Shown here: positions 52,843-61,059 of the stretch, one piece after another
How positions within the stretch are numbered: position 1 is the first letter of the stretch
Layout of the letters: the number at the start of each line of letters is the position of its first letter
NCBI RefSeq assembly: GCF_000425165.1
Contig: NZ_AULG01000015.1
Location: 62,001 to 126,000 of the forward strand
Reading direction: 5' to 3'
Origin: Photobacterium halotolerans DSM 18316
GTDB lineage: Bacteria; Pseudomonadota; Gammaproteobacteria; Enterobacterales; Vibrionaceae
DNA length: 64,000 nt
Position numbers and translations under genes: made by a program
The notes under the pieces: model-generated
Told to the model about the DNA's origin: nothing
Databases searched by the model: none
Seen by the model: only the letters and a program-made list of their open reading frames with translations

Positions 52843-53300
52843 TGTGTCATCCTTAAGGAAACGTAAAGAGGTGTAAGGGAGCCGGAATCTGAGGTGATCT
52901 TGCCTTGCCAGGTCATCGCATCCTGTGTACAGAAAGGCAGCATGAGTTCACCAGAAAAGCTGTCATCCGGTTGCCGGGTTAATTGTAGCTGATATTGTCC
53001 CATCATCATTTCCTGACCTTCCAGAGTAAGAAGGAGGCTATTTGTCTCTTTCGGCAGTTCAGACCAGCGAATGGTCATTGTGGTGGGTTGCAACGGGTGG
53101 ACAATATTGTCGCTCAGCCTGATGCTGGCATTATTCTGGAGGCAGCTTGCCTGACTTAACTCACAGGCCTGTGAGCTGTCATAGACGGTCTCAGAGTTTA
53201 TGAATGCCGGCAGCCACTCAAAAGCGGCTAAGCCCAAACTGAACGCCAGGATGATCTTTACTGGCATTAACCAATGTGTTGAGAAAAGCTTATGGGACAT
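52839..53300 (-). CDS. Membrane-anchored periplasmic protein co-translated with the SCO1 gene
   Basis: 153 residues from the ATG at 53300 (GAGAAA upstream); the frame is open to 53351 but without a better start. One N-terminal membrane helix (PVKIILAFSLGLAAFEWLPAFI) is followed by a beta-rich periplasmic part with two cysteines (CELSQASC). The segment PTTMTIRWSELPKETNSLLLTLEGQEMMMGQYQLQLTRQPDDSF is unusually Met-rich (EMMMGQ), which would suit copper(I) contact. I recognise no named family. Its position and overlap with the SCO1 gene suggest a role in copper delivery. Confidence 0.7.
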   Translation of the reverse strand: MSHKLFSTHWLMPVKIILAFSLGLAAFEWLPAFINSETVYDSSQACELSQASCLQNNASIRLSDNIVHPLQPTTMTIRWSELPKETNSLLLTLEGQEMMMGQYQLQLTRQPDDSFSGELMLPFCTQDAMTWQGKITSDSGSLTPLYVSLRMTQ

Positions 53301-53421
53301 CGGTTTCTCGCGTAAGTCACTTGTTATCAATCCACTGCGATAGAATATCACGCTTTATGTCGTGCTCGCAGCTGCTGCAAAGAAAGGCTGCCGGATGGCA
53401 GCCTCAGCATTCACTCAGCGG

Positions 53422-54333
53422 TTAGTCCGCAGCAAATTTTTCCAGTCCCCACACAAGCACGATACCGGCAAGCATGGCAATCACGGCATAAGCAAGAAGC
53501 GCTGGCTGGCCGGTTACCTGTTCAAAACTGAAGGGGGACAGATTGTGCTCCAGCAGGGGCACTTGTTCACCGCTGGAATTGGTGCGCCAGCTGATGGTTT
53601 CTTTCCAGGGCCAGACTTTATTCAGTGTGCCGAGCATCAGGCCTGTCAGGAAGGTCAGCGTGAGATCGCGGTAATGACGAAGCAGCCACGACAGTATATG
53701 AGAAAAGCACAGCAGGCCGATAACACAACCCGTCGCAAATAGTCCCAGTGTACCCAGTTGCAGCGATTTTGCTGCCGCGAGGATAGGGCCATACATACCC
53801 AGCAGTAATAAAATAAAGCTGCCGGAGATGCCCGGCAGAATCATCGCACAAATAGCAATAGAACCGGCTAGTACTATGTTGATACTGGTTGGGGCCATAT
53901 CAACAGGGTGTAAAACAGTGATGCCATAAGCAAACACTGCACCGGCAATAATGCTCACTATCCGAGATGCTCTCCAGTGCTGAACTTGTTTAAACATATG
54001 AACAGCAGAAATCAGGATCAGGCCAAAGAAAAAGGACCACAGCGGGATCGGGTGTGTATGCAGCATCCAGGTGATCACACGAGCCAGGGTGAGAATGCTG
54101 GTGAGAATGCCGGTGAGAAGCACAATCAGAAAACCCGCATTGATGTGGGTGAGAACTGCGCGGATTCCCTGATTGCGCCACAGCGTGATCAGGCTGGGGT
54201 TGATACGTCTGATGCTTTCCAGCAGCGTATCGTAAATACCGGTTATAAAAGCGATTGTACCGCCGGAAACACCGGGAACGACGTCTGCCGCACCCATAGC
54301 CAATCCTTTAAGAAATGTAAAAACGTTGCTCAT
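53422..54333 (-). CDS. DUF368 (PopT-type) undecaprenyl-phosphate carrier
   Basis: 303 residues with about eight to nine hydrophobic segments. The repeated motif is AADVVPGVSGGTIAFITGIYD near the N-terminus and ICAMILPGISGSFILLLLGMYG in the middle, the signature of DUF368. Members of this family (PopT of Vibrio cholerae) were recently identified as carriers that return undecaprenyl phosphate across the inner membrane for peptidoglycan and capsule synthesis. The ribosome site is weak. It is a single gene, near other envelope genes (L,D-transpeptidase, Lpp). Confidence 0.88.
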   Translation of the reverse strand: MSNVFTFLKGLAMGAADVVPGVSGGTIAFITGIYDTLLESIRRINPSLITLWRNQGIRAVLTHINAGFLIVLLTGILTSILTLARVITWMLHTHPIPLWSFFFGLILISAVHMFKQVQHWRASRIVSIIAGAVFAYGITVLHPVDMAPTSINIVLAGSIAICAMILPGISGSFILLLLGMYGPILAAAKSLQLGTLGLFATGCVIGLLCFSHILSWLLRHYRDLTLTFLTGLMLGTLNKVWPWKETISWRTNSSGEQVPLLEHNLSPFSFEQVTGQPALLAYAVIAMLAGIVLVWGLEKFAAD

Positions 54334-54567
54334 TTGATTCAGGTATAGTTGTTATGAAAGTGAAGGCATTATACCGACTTGGTGTCAAAACGGTATGAGC
54401 ACTTTGTTGAGTTCAGCCGGAAAATGTCGCGGCAGATGGCTCTGCCTGAAGTCTGTCACTGTCAGTAATAGGTAAATTGTCTCAAGATTCGATCATTGTT
54501 TGCTGCTAATTTGCTTAACTCTAAAGTATGGGCCTGTGCGGTTCATACTTGAACGAAGGTGAGCAAG

Positions 54568-54864
54568 ATGAAATGGAACAGTGTGATGTTACCAGCGCTG
54601 GTGGTTTCTGGAGTATTCGTCGCGAATGTTCAGTCGGAGAGTCTGCTGATGTCTTATGACGAATATATGGAGCGGTGCACCGAAACGTATGGCTCGGACA
54701 GGACAACCATCAGTGTCTGCGAAAACCAGTATCTGACTATGTATGCCAAAGAAGAAGAGGTGACAGCGCAAGCTGATACACAATTGCCGGCCACATCTCC
54801 CTCTTTAGATTCTTCTGAACCACAATCATCGGTACCTGAGACTGATACCGAGCAGGCGGAATAA
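54568..54864 (+). CDS. Small exported protein of unknown function
   Basis: 98 residues from the ATG at 54568; AAGGTGAG about eight bases upstream favours it over the GTG at 54559. The N-terminus MKWNSVMLPALVVSGVFVANVQS is a signal peptide. The mature part holds two cysteines (ERCTETYGSDRTTISVCENQY) that could form a disulfide, then an acidic Pro/Ser/Thr-rich tail (PATSPSLDSSEPQSSVPETDTEQAE). No family is recognised. It ends two bases before the stop of the convergent pdsS-like gene. Confidence 0.6.
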   Translation: MKWNSVMLPALVVSGVFVANVQSESLLMSYDEYMERCTETYGSDRTTISVCENQYLTMYAKEEEVTAQADTQLPATSPSLDSSEPQSSVPETDTEQAE

Positions 54865-54866
54865 AC

Positions 54867-57059
54867 TCAGGTATTGATTGCCGCACTCAATGGCAGAGTA
54901 ATGGCGACAGTGACACCCAAACAATCATGGCGGTTTTTGATTGCGATCTGTCCTGCGTGATAATCCACGATCAGCCGTGCAATATACAGACCCAGTCCGA
55001 GGTGCGGTTTGTCCTGATGGGCCTGACTGCGTACCGAGACCATTGAGTGTAACAACTGATCGGCCATATCATCCGGTAGTAGCGGCCCCTGATTGCTGAC
55101 AGTCAGTGTGGCGTGCTTATCAGTTTGTGACAGTGTGACGTCAATCGGGCTGTTCGGATGGCTGAATTCCACAGCGTTGGCAATCAGTTTGTCCAGCAGC
55201 TGAGCCAGAAAGTCGGGGGCACCGGTGATAAGGACCGGGGTGTCCGGCACCTGCACCTGAAAGTCTTGCTCTGCAAAGGCGAACTGATAACCTTGCATAC
55301 AGCCGCTGATCAACTCATTGAGCGCAAACTCTTCCATGTCTGCACCTTGCAGGCTCTGCTCGATACGGGTGGCTTCTGTCATACTCGATAAAATCGTGCT
55401 CAGTCTTCGGATACCTTCCTGCGCCCGTTCTATATAGCGCTGTTCATCATGATTGAGGCTGGACATGGAAAGGTTATCCAGTGAAGAGCGGACGACGGCA
55501 ACGGGCGTGCGCAGCTCATGTGACAGGCGCGAAGACAGGTTTTCCAGGTAATGATTGTATTGTCCGAGCCGGTTAACCATGCTGGCCAGACTGCGGGATA
55601 AATCACCGACTTCATCTTTCGATGATGACGCAGTGATCGCTTCGCGAATCCGGCCCTGAGCATCTATCGATTGCTCTGCCTGATCGCGTAACCGCCGGAT
55701 ACGGCCTGAGAGGCTTGAGGCAAACAGGAAAAGAATAATGGCAGCAATGATGATAATTGCCAGTAACACGTTAAAGAGTTGTTCCAGAGCCCGGTTTTTC
55801 AGGGTCTGAACGCCCTGGGTTGATTCTTCGGCGACCACGGCTCCCATCACTTTGTCATCCAGCCAGATGGGGTAGGCGGCGGACAGAATCATTGCTTTGC
55901 CGTCACTGGACGGCCGCCAGTGGGCGTAACCGCGTCCCTGTAAGGCTTGATCAACATTGACACCTGTGATGAGTGCGGGATCGGCGGGCTTGTCGTCGAA
56001 CGGGACGGGCTCTGATAAGAGAAAGGTGTAATACAGCGGGCGCAGCAGGTGTTGATCCAGCCAGGAGCCTAAACCGTATTCTTCCTCATCATAGCGAACT
56101 GACGTTGCCCACACCCCGTCTGAATGCCGAATGTCGCCGGATTGCGCCAATACACGCTGATGACGATCCAGCACCCAGATACGTGAACTGCTGTGGCCCA
56201 TGCCTTTTACTATGTGTTCGATTTCCGGTGAAGGCAGCAGCACTGTACCCAGATCAGCCGCCGTTTTGCTGTTGGCTGTGCCTATGATGGTCTCAACATC
56301 ACGGTGGGTATCGTGGTTAACATCATAAACAGACACCGACAGCCGTTGGCCTAGGTGTGACAAGGGCATGCTGATTTCCAGCGAGTAGCCATCCTGCCTT
56401 GGTTGCCACTGCGCTGTAATCAGGTTCGTGGCAGAGATCAGATTCGGCTCGTCAAGCTCATTGGTTATCATCCAGGCCGAAGTCTGACTATTTTGTTCAA
56501 GTGCAATCAGATAACGTTCGAACTCACCCTGTGGGGTTGTCAGTGCCAATATCAGATGATCGTTCCTGTCGACCTGATGACTGTTGGCACGGCGCAAAAC
56601 GGTGTGCCTGTCCTTCACTTTCATGGCGGCATAAAATTGCTGACTGTGTCGCCCGGTAATCAGATAGAAATCGGTTTGCCCCTGCTGGTAAGGGCGCTGG
56701 CTGAACCGGACATACTGACGCCCGTAATAATGCATCTTGGCATCAAGATCCTCTGGCCAGTCTGCAAGGCTTCCGTCAATGATGATTGAACCGGGTAAGT
56801 CGTAGACGTATAAATCGCGGCCATGCTGAACACGAGGCAGAAAACTGGCTTGCTGGCTGAACAGCGCCGGCCGTTCGTTCAGCGCGGTGGCAATGGCTCT
56901 GGCTGTGCCAATCAGAGTTTGCTCTTGTCCCTGACGGAGCAGTTTTTCCATTTCAAGGACAAACCGGTACCCGAACCAGGGCAGGGTGAGCAACAGGCTG
57001 GCGATGATAACGATCTTAACGCGAAGTCCTGCGGTAAGTCGTGCGGTCAGGCTCCCCAT
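54867..57059 (-). CDS. pdsS: Sensor kinase of the proteobacterial dedicated sortase system
   Basis: 730 residues. Membrane helices lie at about 13-34 and 440-465. The large periplasmic part contains a CBM9-like domain (IIIDGSLADWPEDLDAK) and a second sensor domain with VLDRHQRVLAQSG. HAMP and HisKA follow, with the phosphoacceptor in SSRLSHELRTPVAVV. The ATPase domain has LLDKLIANAVEFS and HLGLGLYIARLIV. This architecture matches the PdsS kinase of marine gammaproteobacteria. The start overlaps the end of the response regulator gene, and pdsO is divergent, as usual. The sortase and its target are not found nearby. Confidence 0.8.
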   Translation of the reverse strand: MGSLTARLTAGLRVKIVIIASLLLTLPWFGYRFVLEMEKLLRQGQEQTLIGTARAIATALNERPALFSQQASFLPRVQHGRDLYVYDLPGSIIIDGSLADWPEDLDAKMHYYGRQYVRFSQRPYQQGQTDFYLITGRHSQQFYAAMKVKDRHTVLRRANSHQVDRNDHLILALTTPQGEFERYLIALEQNSQTSAWMITNELDEPNLISATNLITAQWQPRQDGYSLEISMPLSHLGQRLSVSVYDVNHDTHRDVETIIGTANSKTAADLGTVLLPSPEIEHIVKGMGHSSSRIWVLDRHQRVLAQSGDIRHSDGVWATSVRYDEEEYGLGSWLDQHLLRPLYYTFLLSEPVPFDDKPADPALITGVNVDQALQGRGYAHWRPSSDGKAMILSAAYPIWLDDKVMGAVVAEESTQGVQTLKNRALEQLFNVLLAIIIIAAIILFLFASSLSGRIRRLRDQAEQSIDAQGRIREAITASSSKDEVGDLSRSLASMVNRLGQYNHYLENLSSRLSHELRTPVAVVRSSLDNLSMSSLNHDEQRYIERAQEGIRRLSTILSSMTEATRIEQSLQGADMEEFALNELISGCMQGYQFAFAEQDFQVQVPDTPVLITGAPDFLAQLLDKLIANAVEFSHPNSPIDVTLSQTDKHATLTVSNQGPLLPDDMADQLLHSMVSVRSQAHQDKPHLGLGLYIARLIVDYHAGQIAIKNRHDCLGVTVAITLPLSAAINT

Positions 57060-57748
57060 CGGTATCCCATTCCGTAGACAGTATGAATATGATCAAAGTC
57101 GGCATCATGCTGGGCAAACTTTTTGCGGATACGCTTGATATGAGAGGTGATGGTGCTGTCATCGACCACGACGTGGGCATCTTCCATCAAATCCTGACGG
57201 CTTCTGACATGGCCCGGCCGTTTTGCCAGCGCGTACACCATCCAGAACTCAGTCACAGTCAGATCAATGTGCTGATCCTGCCAGAAGATCTGCATTTTGT
57301 TCTGGTCAATGGTCAAAGCTCCCCTGTGCAGCAGTGTCTCTTCCGTGGCTGGGGCAGACATCAGCTCACTGCGCCGGAATAGTGCGGCAATTCTTGCCAT
57401 TAAATGGGGCAGGCTGATGTCTTTGGTGAGATAGTCATCTGCTCCCATCCGCAGTCCGCATACCGTATCGAAGTCGCTGTCGCGTGCAGTCAGAAAAATG
57501 ATGGGTACAGTGGGAGACAGGGCACGTAACGACTGACAAAGTGCGAACCCGCCGTCGATCTCATGGCCCAGGCCGATATCTATGATGGCCAGATCGGGCA
57601 GTTTGAGGTCGAACGCTTGCTGCGCTTGCTGGCGGTCAGCGTAACCCTGCACCTTGTAACCGTGCTTTTTCAGCACATCCATGTAGTTTTCCCGAATCGC
57701 TGCTTCGTCTTCAACAATGGCTATATGTTTCATTGATTGCTTCATCAT
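57047..57748 (-). CDS. pdsR: Response regulator of the dedicated sortase system, OmpR type
   Basis: 233 residues. The receiver domain has EDEAAIREN near the N-terminus, the phosphorylation Asp in LAIIDIGLGHEIDGG and the switch lysine in MGADDYLTKDIS. The C-terminal winged helix (LTVTEFWMVYALAKRPGHVRSRQDLMEDAHVVVDDSTITSHIKRIRKKF) is OmpR-like. Its 3' end overlaps the kinase start by 13 bases. AAGGTGA precedes the ATG. It is expected to control the divergent pdsO gene. Confidence 0.85.
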   Translation of the reverse strand: MMKQSMKHIAIVEDEAAIRENYMDVLKKHGYKVQGYADRQQAQQAFDLKLPDLAIIDIGLGHEIDGGFALCQSLRALSPTVPIIFLTARDSDFDTVCGLRMGADDYLTKDISLPHLMARIAALFRRSELMSAPATEETLLHRGALTIDQNKMQIFWQDQHIDLTVTEFWMVYALAKRPGHVRSRQDLMEDAHVVVDDSTITSHIKRIRKKFAQHDADFDHIHTVYGMGYRWGA

Positions 57749-57974
57749 TCACCTTGGAGAAAACTGACTATACCTGAACTGGCAGGCTAAAAAAGTGCAA
57801 ATCTGCCTTCAAAGTCAATTGCCATAATGTTGCCACATTTGATCAGCACATTGCCTTTTTCTCTCCCTCTTATTGCCTGAACACTTTGTTTTAATTCTCT
57901 CATCGGCAAACGAGAGCTGCATTAACGGCCTCTGATGCTTTTTCGGATAACACAGAAATGATGAGGAAAATCAG

Positions 57975-58733
57975 ATGAACGACATGATGAAAAAACAGGC
58001 TCTTTCCCTTTTGGTCGCCACCGCGATTCTGGGTGCCAGCACTCAGGCCCATGCGGGTCAGCACAGTACAGCAAACTCTGAGCCGGTTGCCCAGCAAGAA
58101 CAATGGATTGGCATGGGTTCCGGTGCCGCTGTCGGCGGTCTGGTTGGTGGTCCGGTCGGTGCCGTTATCGGGGCAATGGTCGGCGGGATTATGGGGACTG
58201 CCGTCGGTCAGGAAGATTATATCGCCAGCCAGACAGCACGTTTGAGTGAACAGCAGCAAACCATTGTCGCTCTGAATGAGCGTAACGCCGAGCTGGAGCC
58301 TGTGCTGAACAGCTATCAGGAAATGCAGCATGAAATGGCCAGCCTGCGCGAGACACAGCAGAAGCATGATATGGCGCTGGCAATGAATGTGCATTTTCGA
58401 ACCGGCTCAGCAGCGATCGAACCTCATTTCCAGGCTCAGCTGGATGAAATTGCAGAACTGATGAAGCAGTCGCCAGAAATAAACTGGGAATTATCAGGCT
58501 ATGCAGACCGCCGTGGCGGGGCGGAACGTAACCAGGTGCTTTCTGAAGAGCGTGCGACTGCCGTCAGGGATTACCTGGAATCTCGGGGTGCGAATCCATT
58601 GCAGATTGTCACTATTGCCTATGGTGAAGAAGAGCCGCTCAAAATGGATGAAAGCTGGGAGTATGACTTTTTTGACCGTCGCGTCACTTTGCGCAGTCAG
58701 CAGGGACCGGTTCAGACAGCACAGTCGCATTAA
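57975..58733 (+). CDS. pdsO: Sortase-associated OmpA-like protein
   Basis: 252 residues. A signal peptide (about 1-27) is followed by a glycine-zipper segment (GSGAAVGGLVGGPVGAVIGAMVGGIMGTAVG, about 48-78), a coiled coil (YIASQTARLSEQQQTIVALNERNAELEPVLNSYQEM) and a C-terminal OmpA peptidoglycan-binding domain (NVHFRTGSAAIEPHFQAQLDE ... GYADRRGGAERNQVLSEERA). This is the PdsO architecture of marine dedicated-sortase loci. GAGGAAAA precedes the ATG. In complete loci the target and the class GN sortase follow; here a 61-codon frame and then cheV follow. Confidence 0.85.
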   Translation: MNDMMKKQALSLLVATAILGASTQAHAGQHSTANSEPVAQQEQWIGMGSGAAVGGLVGGPVGAVIGAMVGGIMGTAVGQEDYIASQTARLSEQQQTIVALNERNAELEPVLNSYQEMQHEMASLRETQQKHDMALAMNVHFRTGSAAIEPHFQAQLDEIAELMKQSPEINWELSGYADRRGGAERNQVLSEERATAVRDYLESRGANPLQIVTIAYGEEEPLKMDESWEYDFFDRRVTLRSQQGPVQTAQSH

Positions 58734-58742
58734 GGGGGATAT

Positions 58743-58928
58743 ATGGAATCGACAGCTCAGTTTACGCTCAGCAGTTGTTTGATACCGATAGCGGTTTTGG
58801 TGCTGTTTACTATGCAGCTGGCAATGAAAAGCGATGAGCGCACATTGTCAGTCAGTCATCAGATTGAGGCAAAGGGATTCAATGATGGTATCTGGCATGA
58901 TACGGACAGTATTTCACCCACTCAGTAA
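58743..58928 (+). CDS. Small membrane protein coupled to pdsO
   Basis: 61 residues. The ATG is nine bases after the pdsO stop and has AAGGGGG at good spacing, stronger than many genes here, so it is probably translated. One hydrophobic segment (SSCLIPIAVLVLFTMQLAMKS) is followed by a polar tail. No family is recognised. It occupies the place where a sortase target gene would be expected, but is too short to be one. Confidence 0.5.
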   Translation: MESTAQFTLSSCLIPIAVLVLFTMQLAMKSDERTLSVSHQIEAKGFNDGIWHDTDSISPTQ

Positions 58929-59032
58929 TTGGGTTCAGCGTCAGGGGAGCCGGGTTGGACTGGCCCCTGATACCTGGCCGGGAGCAGTGCTGAAGCTGAC
59001 GTTACTGCATTTGAGTCTGGTATATTGCTGAA

Positions 59033-59061
59033 CAGACAACGCGCATTTTCATTGTTGTCTG
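59033..59061. terminator. Hairpin downstream of the pdsO unit
   Basis: CAGACAAC and GTTGTCTG enclose 13 bases; there is no T-run. It may terminate the pdsO transcript or the convergent cheV transcript. Confidence 0.35.
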
Positions 59062-59108
59062 CCAAACGACTGCTGTCTGGCAAACATTGTGAGTAAGCCC
59101 GTGGCGAA

Positions 59109-60059
59109 TTACACGGGCTGCTTTAAGGTTTCTCTCAGCCTGTCCTGGACGACTTCAACCAACAGATCCGGCTGGAATTTAGAAATGAAACGGTTACAGC
59201 CTACTTTATCGACCATAGCCTGGTTAAAGCTTCCGCTGAGCGAGGTGTTCAGCGCAATAAACAGATCTTTCATCCTTTCATCACTGCGGATTTCATGGGT
59301 CAGGCGATAACCATCCATTTCCGGCATTTCAGCATCGGTGAACATCATCAGGAGCTCTTGATTCACATCTTTTCCTTCATCGCACCAGCTTTTGAGGATA
59401 TCCAGTGCTTTTTGCCCATTAATGGCTTCAATGATTTCCAGTCCCAGCTGCGACAGGGTATCCCTGATTTGCGCTCTCGCGGTTGAGGAGTCGTCGACAA
59501 TCAGAATCTTGCGTCCATGAAACTGGCTGATTAAATGCTGGTCAAGAATATCGGCAGAGATGTCTGTGTTGTACGACACAATCTGAGCCAGCACCTTTTC
59601 GACATCGACTATGCTGACCAGCCTCTCAACACCCTCTCTTTCGATTCTTGTAATGGCGGTAAGATAATTGTTTTTACCGACCTGAGTAGGTGGCGGCTGA
59701 ATGTCCTGCCAGGTCATATTGGCAATGTTCATGACCTGTCCGACGAGAAAACCCTGAACGCTTCGATTGTACTCTGTAATGATGAGGTTGGTTTCACTGC
59801 TCTCTTCAGTGGCTCTGACCCCAATAGCCTTTCGTAAATCAATGATTGGAATTGATTGTCCGCGAATGTTGGCAACACCACAGACACTGGAATGGCTGCC
59901 TGGCAGTGAGTGCAGATGCGGTTGCTTGACGATTTCACGTACTTTGAACACGTTAATCGCAAATAATTGAGCAGAATGAAGCCGGAAAATCAGCAATTCA
60001 AGGCGGTTCTCTCCAACAAGCTGTGTACGAAGATCGACTGCGTCAAGAATGGTCGTCAT
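59109..60059 (-). CDS. cheV: Chemotaxis coupling protein CheV
   Basis: 316 residues. The CheW-like domain (about 20-165; LELLIFRLHSAQLFAINVFKVREIVKQPHLHSLPG, GVANIRGQSIPIIDL) is fused to a receiver domain (about 180-312). The phosphorylation Asp is in MMFTDAEMPEMDGY and the metal-binding Asp pair in ILIVDDSSTARAQI. CheV links chemoreceptors to CheA and adapts the signal. It is a single gene, with 570 bases of non-coding sequence upstream. Confidence 0.93.
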   Translation of the reverse strand: MTTILDAVDLRTQLVGENRLELLIFRLHSAQLFAINVFKVREIVKQPHLHSLPGSHSSVCGVANIRGQSIPIIDLRKAIGVRATEESSETNLIITEYNRSVQGFLVGQVMNIANMTWQDIQPPPTQVGKNNYLTAITRIEREGVERLVSIVDVEKVLAQIVSYNTDISADILDQHLISQFHGRKILIVDDSSTARAQIRDTLSQLGLEIIEAINGQKALDILKSWCDEGKDVNQELLMMFTDAEMPEMDGYRLTHEIRSDERMKDLFIALNTSLSGSFNQAMVDKVGCNRFISKFQPDLLVEVVQDRLRETLKQPV

Positions 60060-60630
60060 AAAATGCCCGTAAGTGTGGTTTTTGTTCTGAATTTCAGCAA
60101 ATTATAGAGAGAGGAAGCCAATATTCCTAACGAAGGTTACAAAGGTAAGAGCAACATCCCAGTTTCATTGTGAATATGCCGAAAGAAAAGCGCGTCAATG
60201 TTGCCTCTTATCGCTGTGACTGGTTCGCACTAAAGGTTTGTCACACTTTTCACTTTGGTGGCCTCTGAAGTAAAAATTCAGTATTAGATGCTGCATTTCA
60301 CACGAAGTACGGTGTTATGGCATTGATACTCCCGGGTTCCGGCCCGCAAATTCTGAATTTTATTTTTCAGATATGACCTTTGTAGCAATATTCTGCTGCG
60401 GCCTGAATTGTTAACCATTTTGTAACTTTTTGCGGGAAGTTGTTTCCTGTTAGGTGTTTATAATGTTTCAGAATGTAAATGACTGAAAGTGAAACATTTT
60501 AGCAACAATACTGAAAAGAGTGACCACTATTAAACCGCCGTAAAACCTGCAACAATAGCTGTAAAAGGGCGATCCGGTGAAAGAGTTGGCGTCCATTGTC
60601 ATTAACGTCGGGTTTTTGAGTGAGGTTCTT
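60060..60630. other. Long intergenic region between cheV and a small membrane protein gene
   Basis: No gene is visible. A perfect -10 box TATAAT (60459-60464) and an inverted repeat AATGTTTCA (60462-60470) / TGAAACATT (60490-60498) overlap, so the downstream gene may have a 160-base leader and an operator at its start point. Confidence 0.4.
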
Positions 60631-60993
60631 ATGAAGTTCTTGATCATTCTCGCTGTATCGGTTGCTGCCGGTGTTTTCTCAGGGGAGCATCTTCATTCAT
60701 TTATGGCCGGTTTTGGCATAGCGTCTCTGGCGGTAGGTACGGCCTACTGGCTGGCATTCCGGGCAACACGTTATCCTCAATTGGCATTCATGCTGCTGCT
60801 GACCGGGTTAATGGCTAAAATGGGCGTCACAGTCGCAGGGGTAATGTGGGGACTGGAAAACCAGGTGATTAACTCACCTCTGGTGTTTGCTCTGTCATAC
60901 CTTTTCTTTTCTGTTGTGGCTACTTACGGCTACTTCAAACTGCGCGAATATCAACTTGCCCGGCTTGAAACGCTCAAGTTTGCCAACGCATAA
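60631..60993 (+). CDS. Small multi-spanning membrane protein of unknown function
   Basis: 120 residues from the ATG at 60631; GAGG lies five bases upstream and the protein then begins with a membrane segment (MKFLIILAVSVAAGVFSGEHLHSFMAG). A longer frame to 60577 lacks a ribosome site. Three to four hydrophobic helices follow one another (ASLAVGTAYWLAFRATRYPQLAFMLLLTGLMAKMGVTVAGVMW, LVFALSYLFFSVVATYGYFKL). No family is recognised. It ends at a terminator ahead of the convergent nagA gene. Confidence 0.65.
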   Translation: MKFLIILAVSVAAGVFSGEHLHSFMAGFGIASLAVGTAYWLAFRATRYPQLAFMLLLTGLMAKMGVTVAGVMWGLENQVINSPLVFALSYLFFSVVATYGYFKLREYQLARLETLKFANA

Positions 60994-60997
60994 TGCA

Positions 60998-61030
60998 CAA
61001 AGGGCCGCAGATGAGTGGCCCTTTGTCTTT
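60998..61030 (+). terminator. Terminator after the small membrane protein gene
   Basis: ACAAAGGGCC and GGCCCTTTGT pair around nine bases and are followed by CTTTT. Confidence 0.75.
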
Positions 61031-61059
61031 TCACTTCTGAACATAGCATACCGGGTCTT

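Noticed and set aside
60200..60240. Flagellar sigma28 promoter for cheV
   Set aside because: TTATCGCT resembles half of the reversed consensus, but the partner box is TAAA instead of TTTA at the required spacing.
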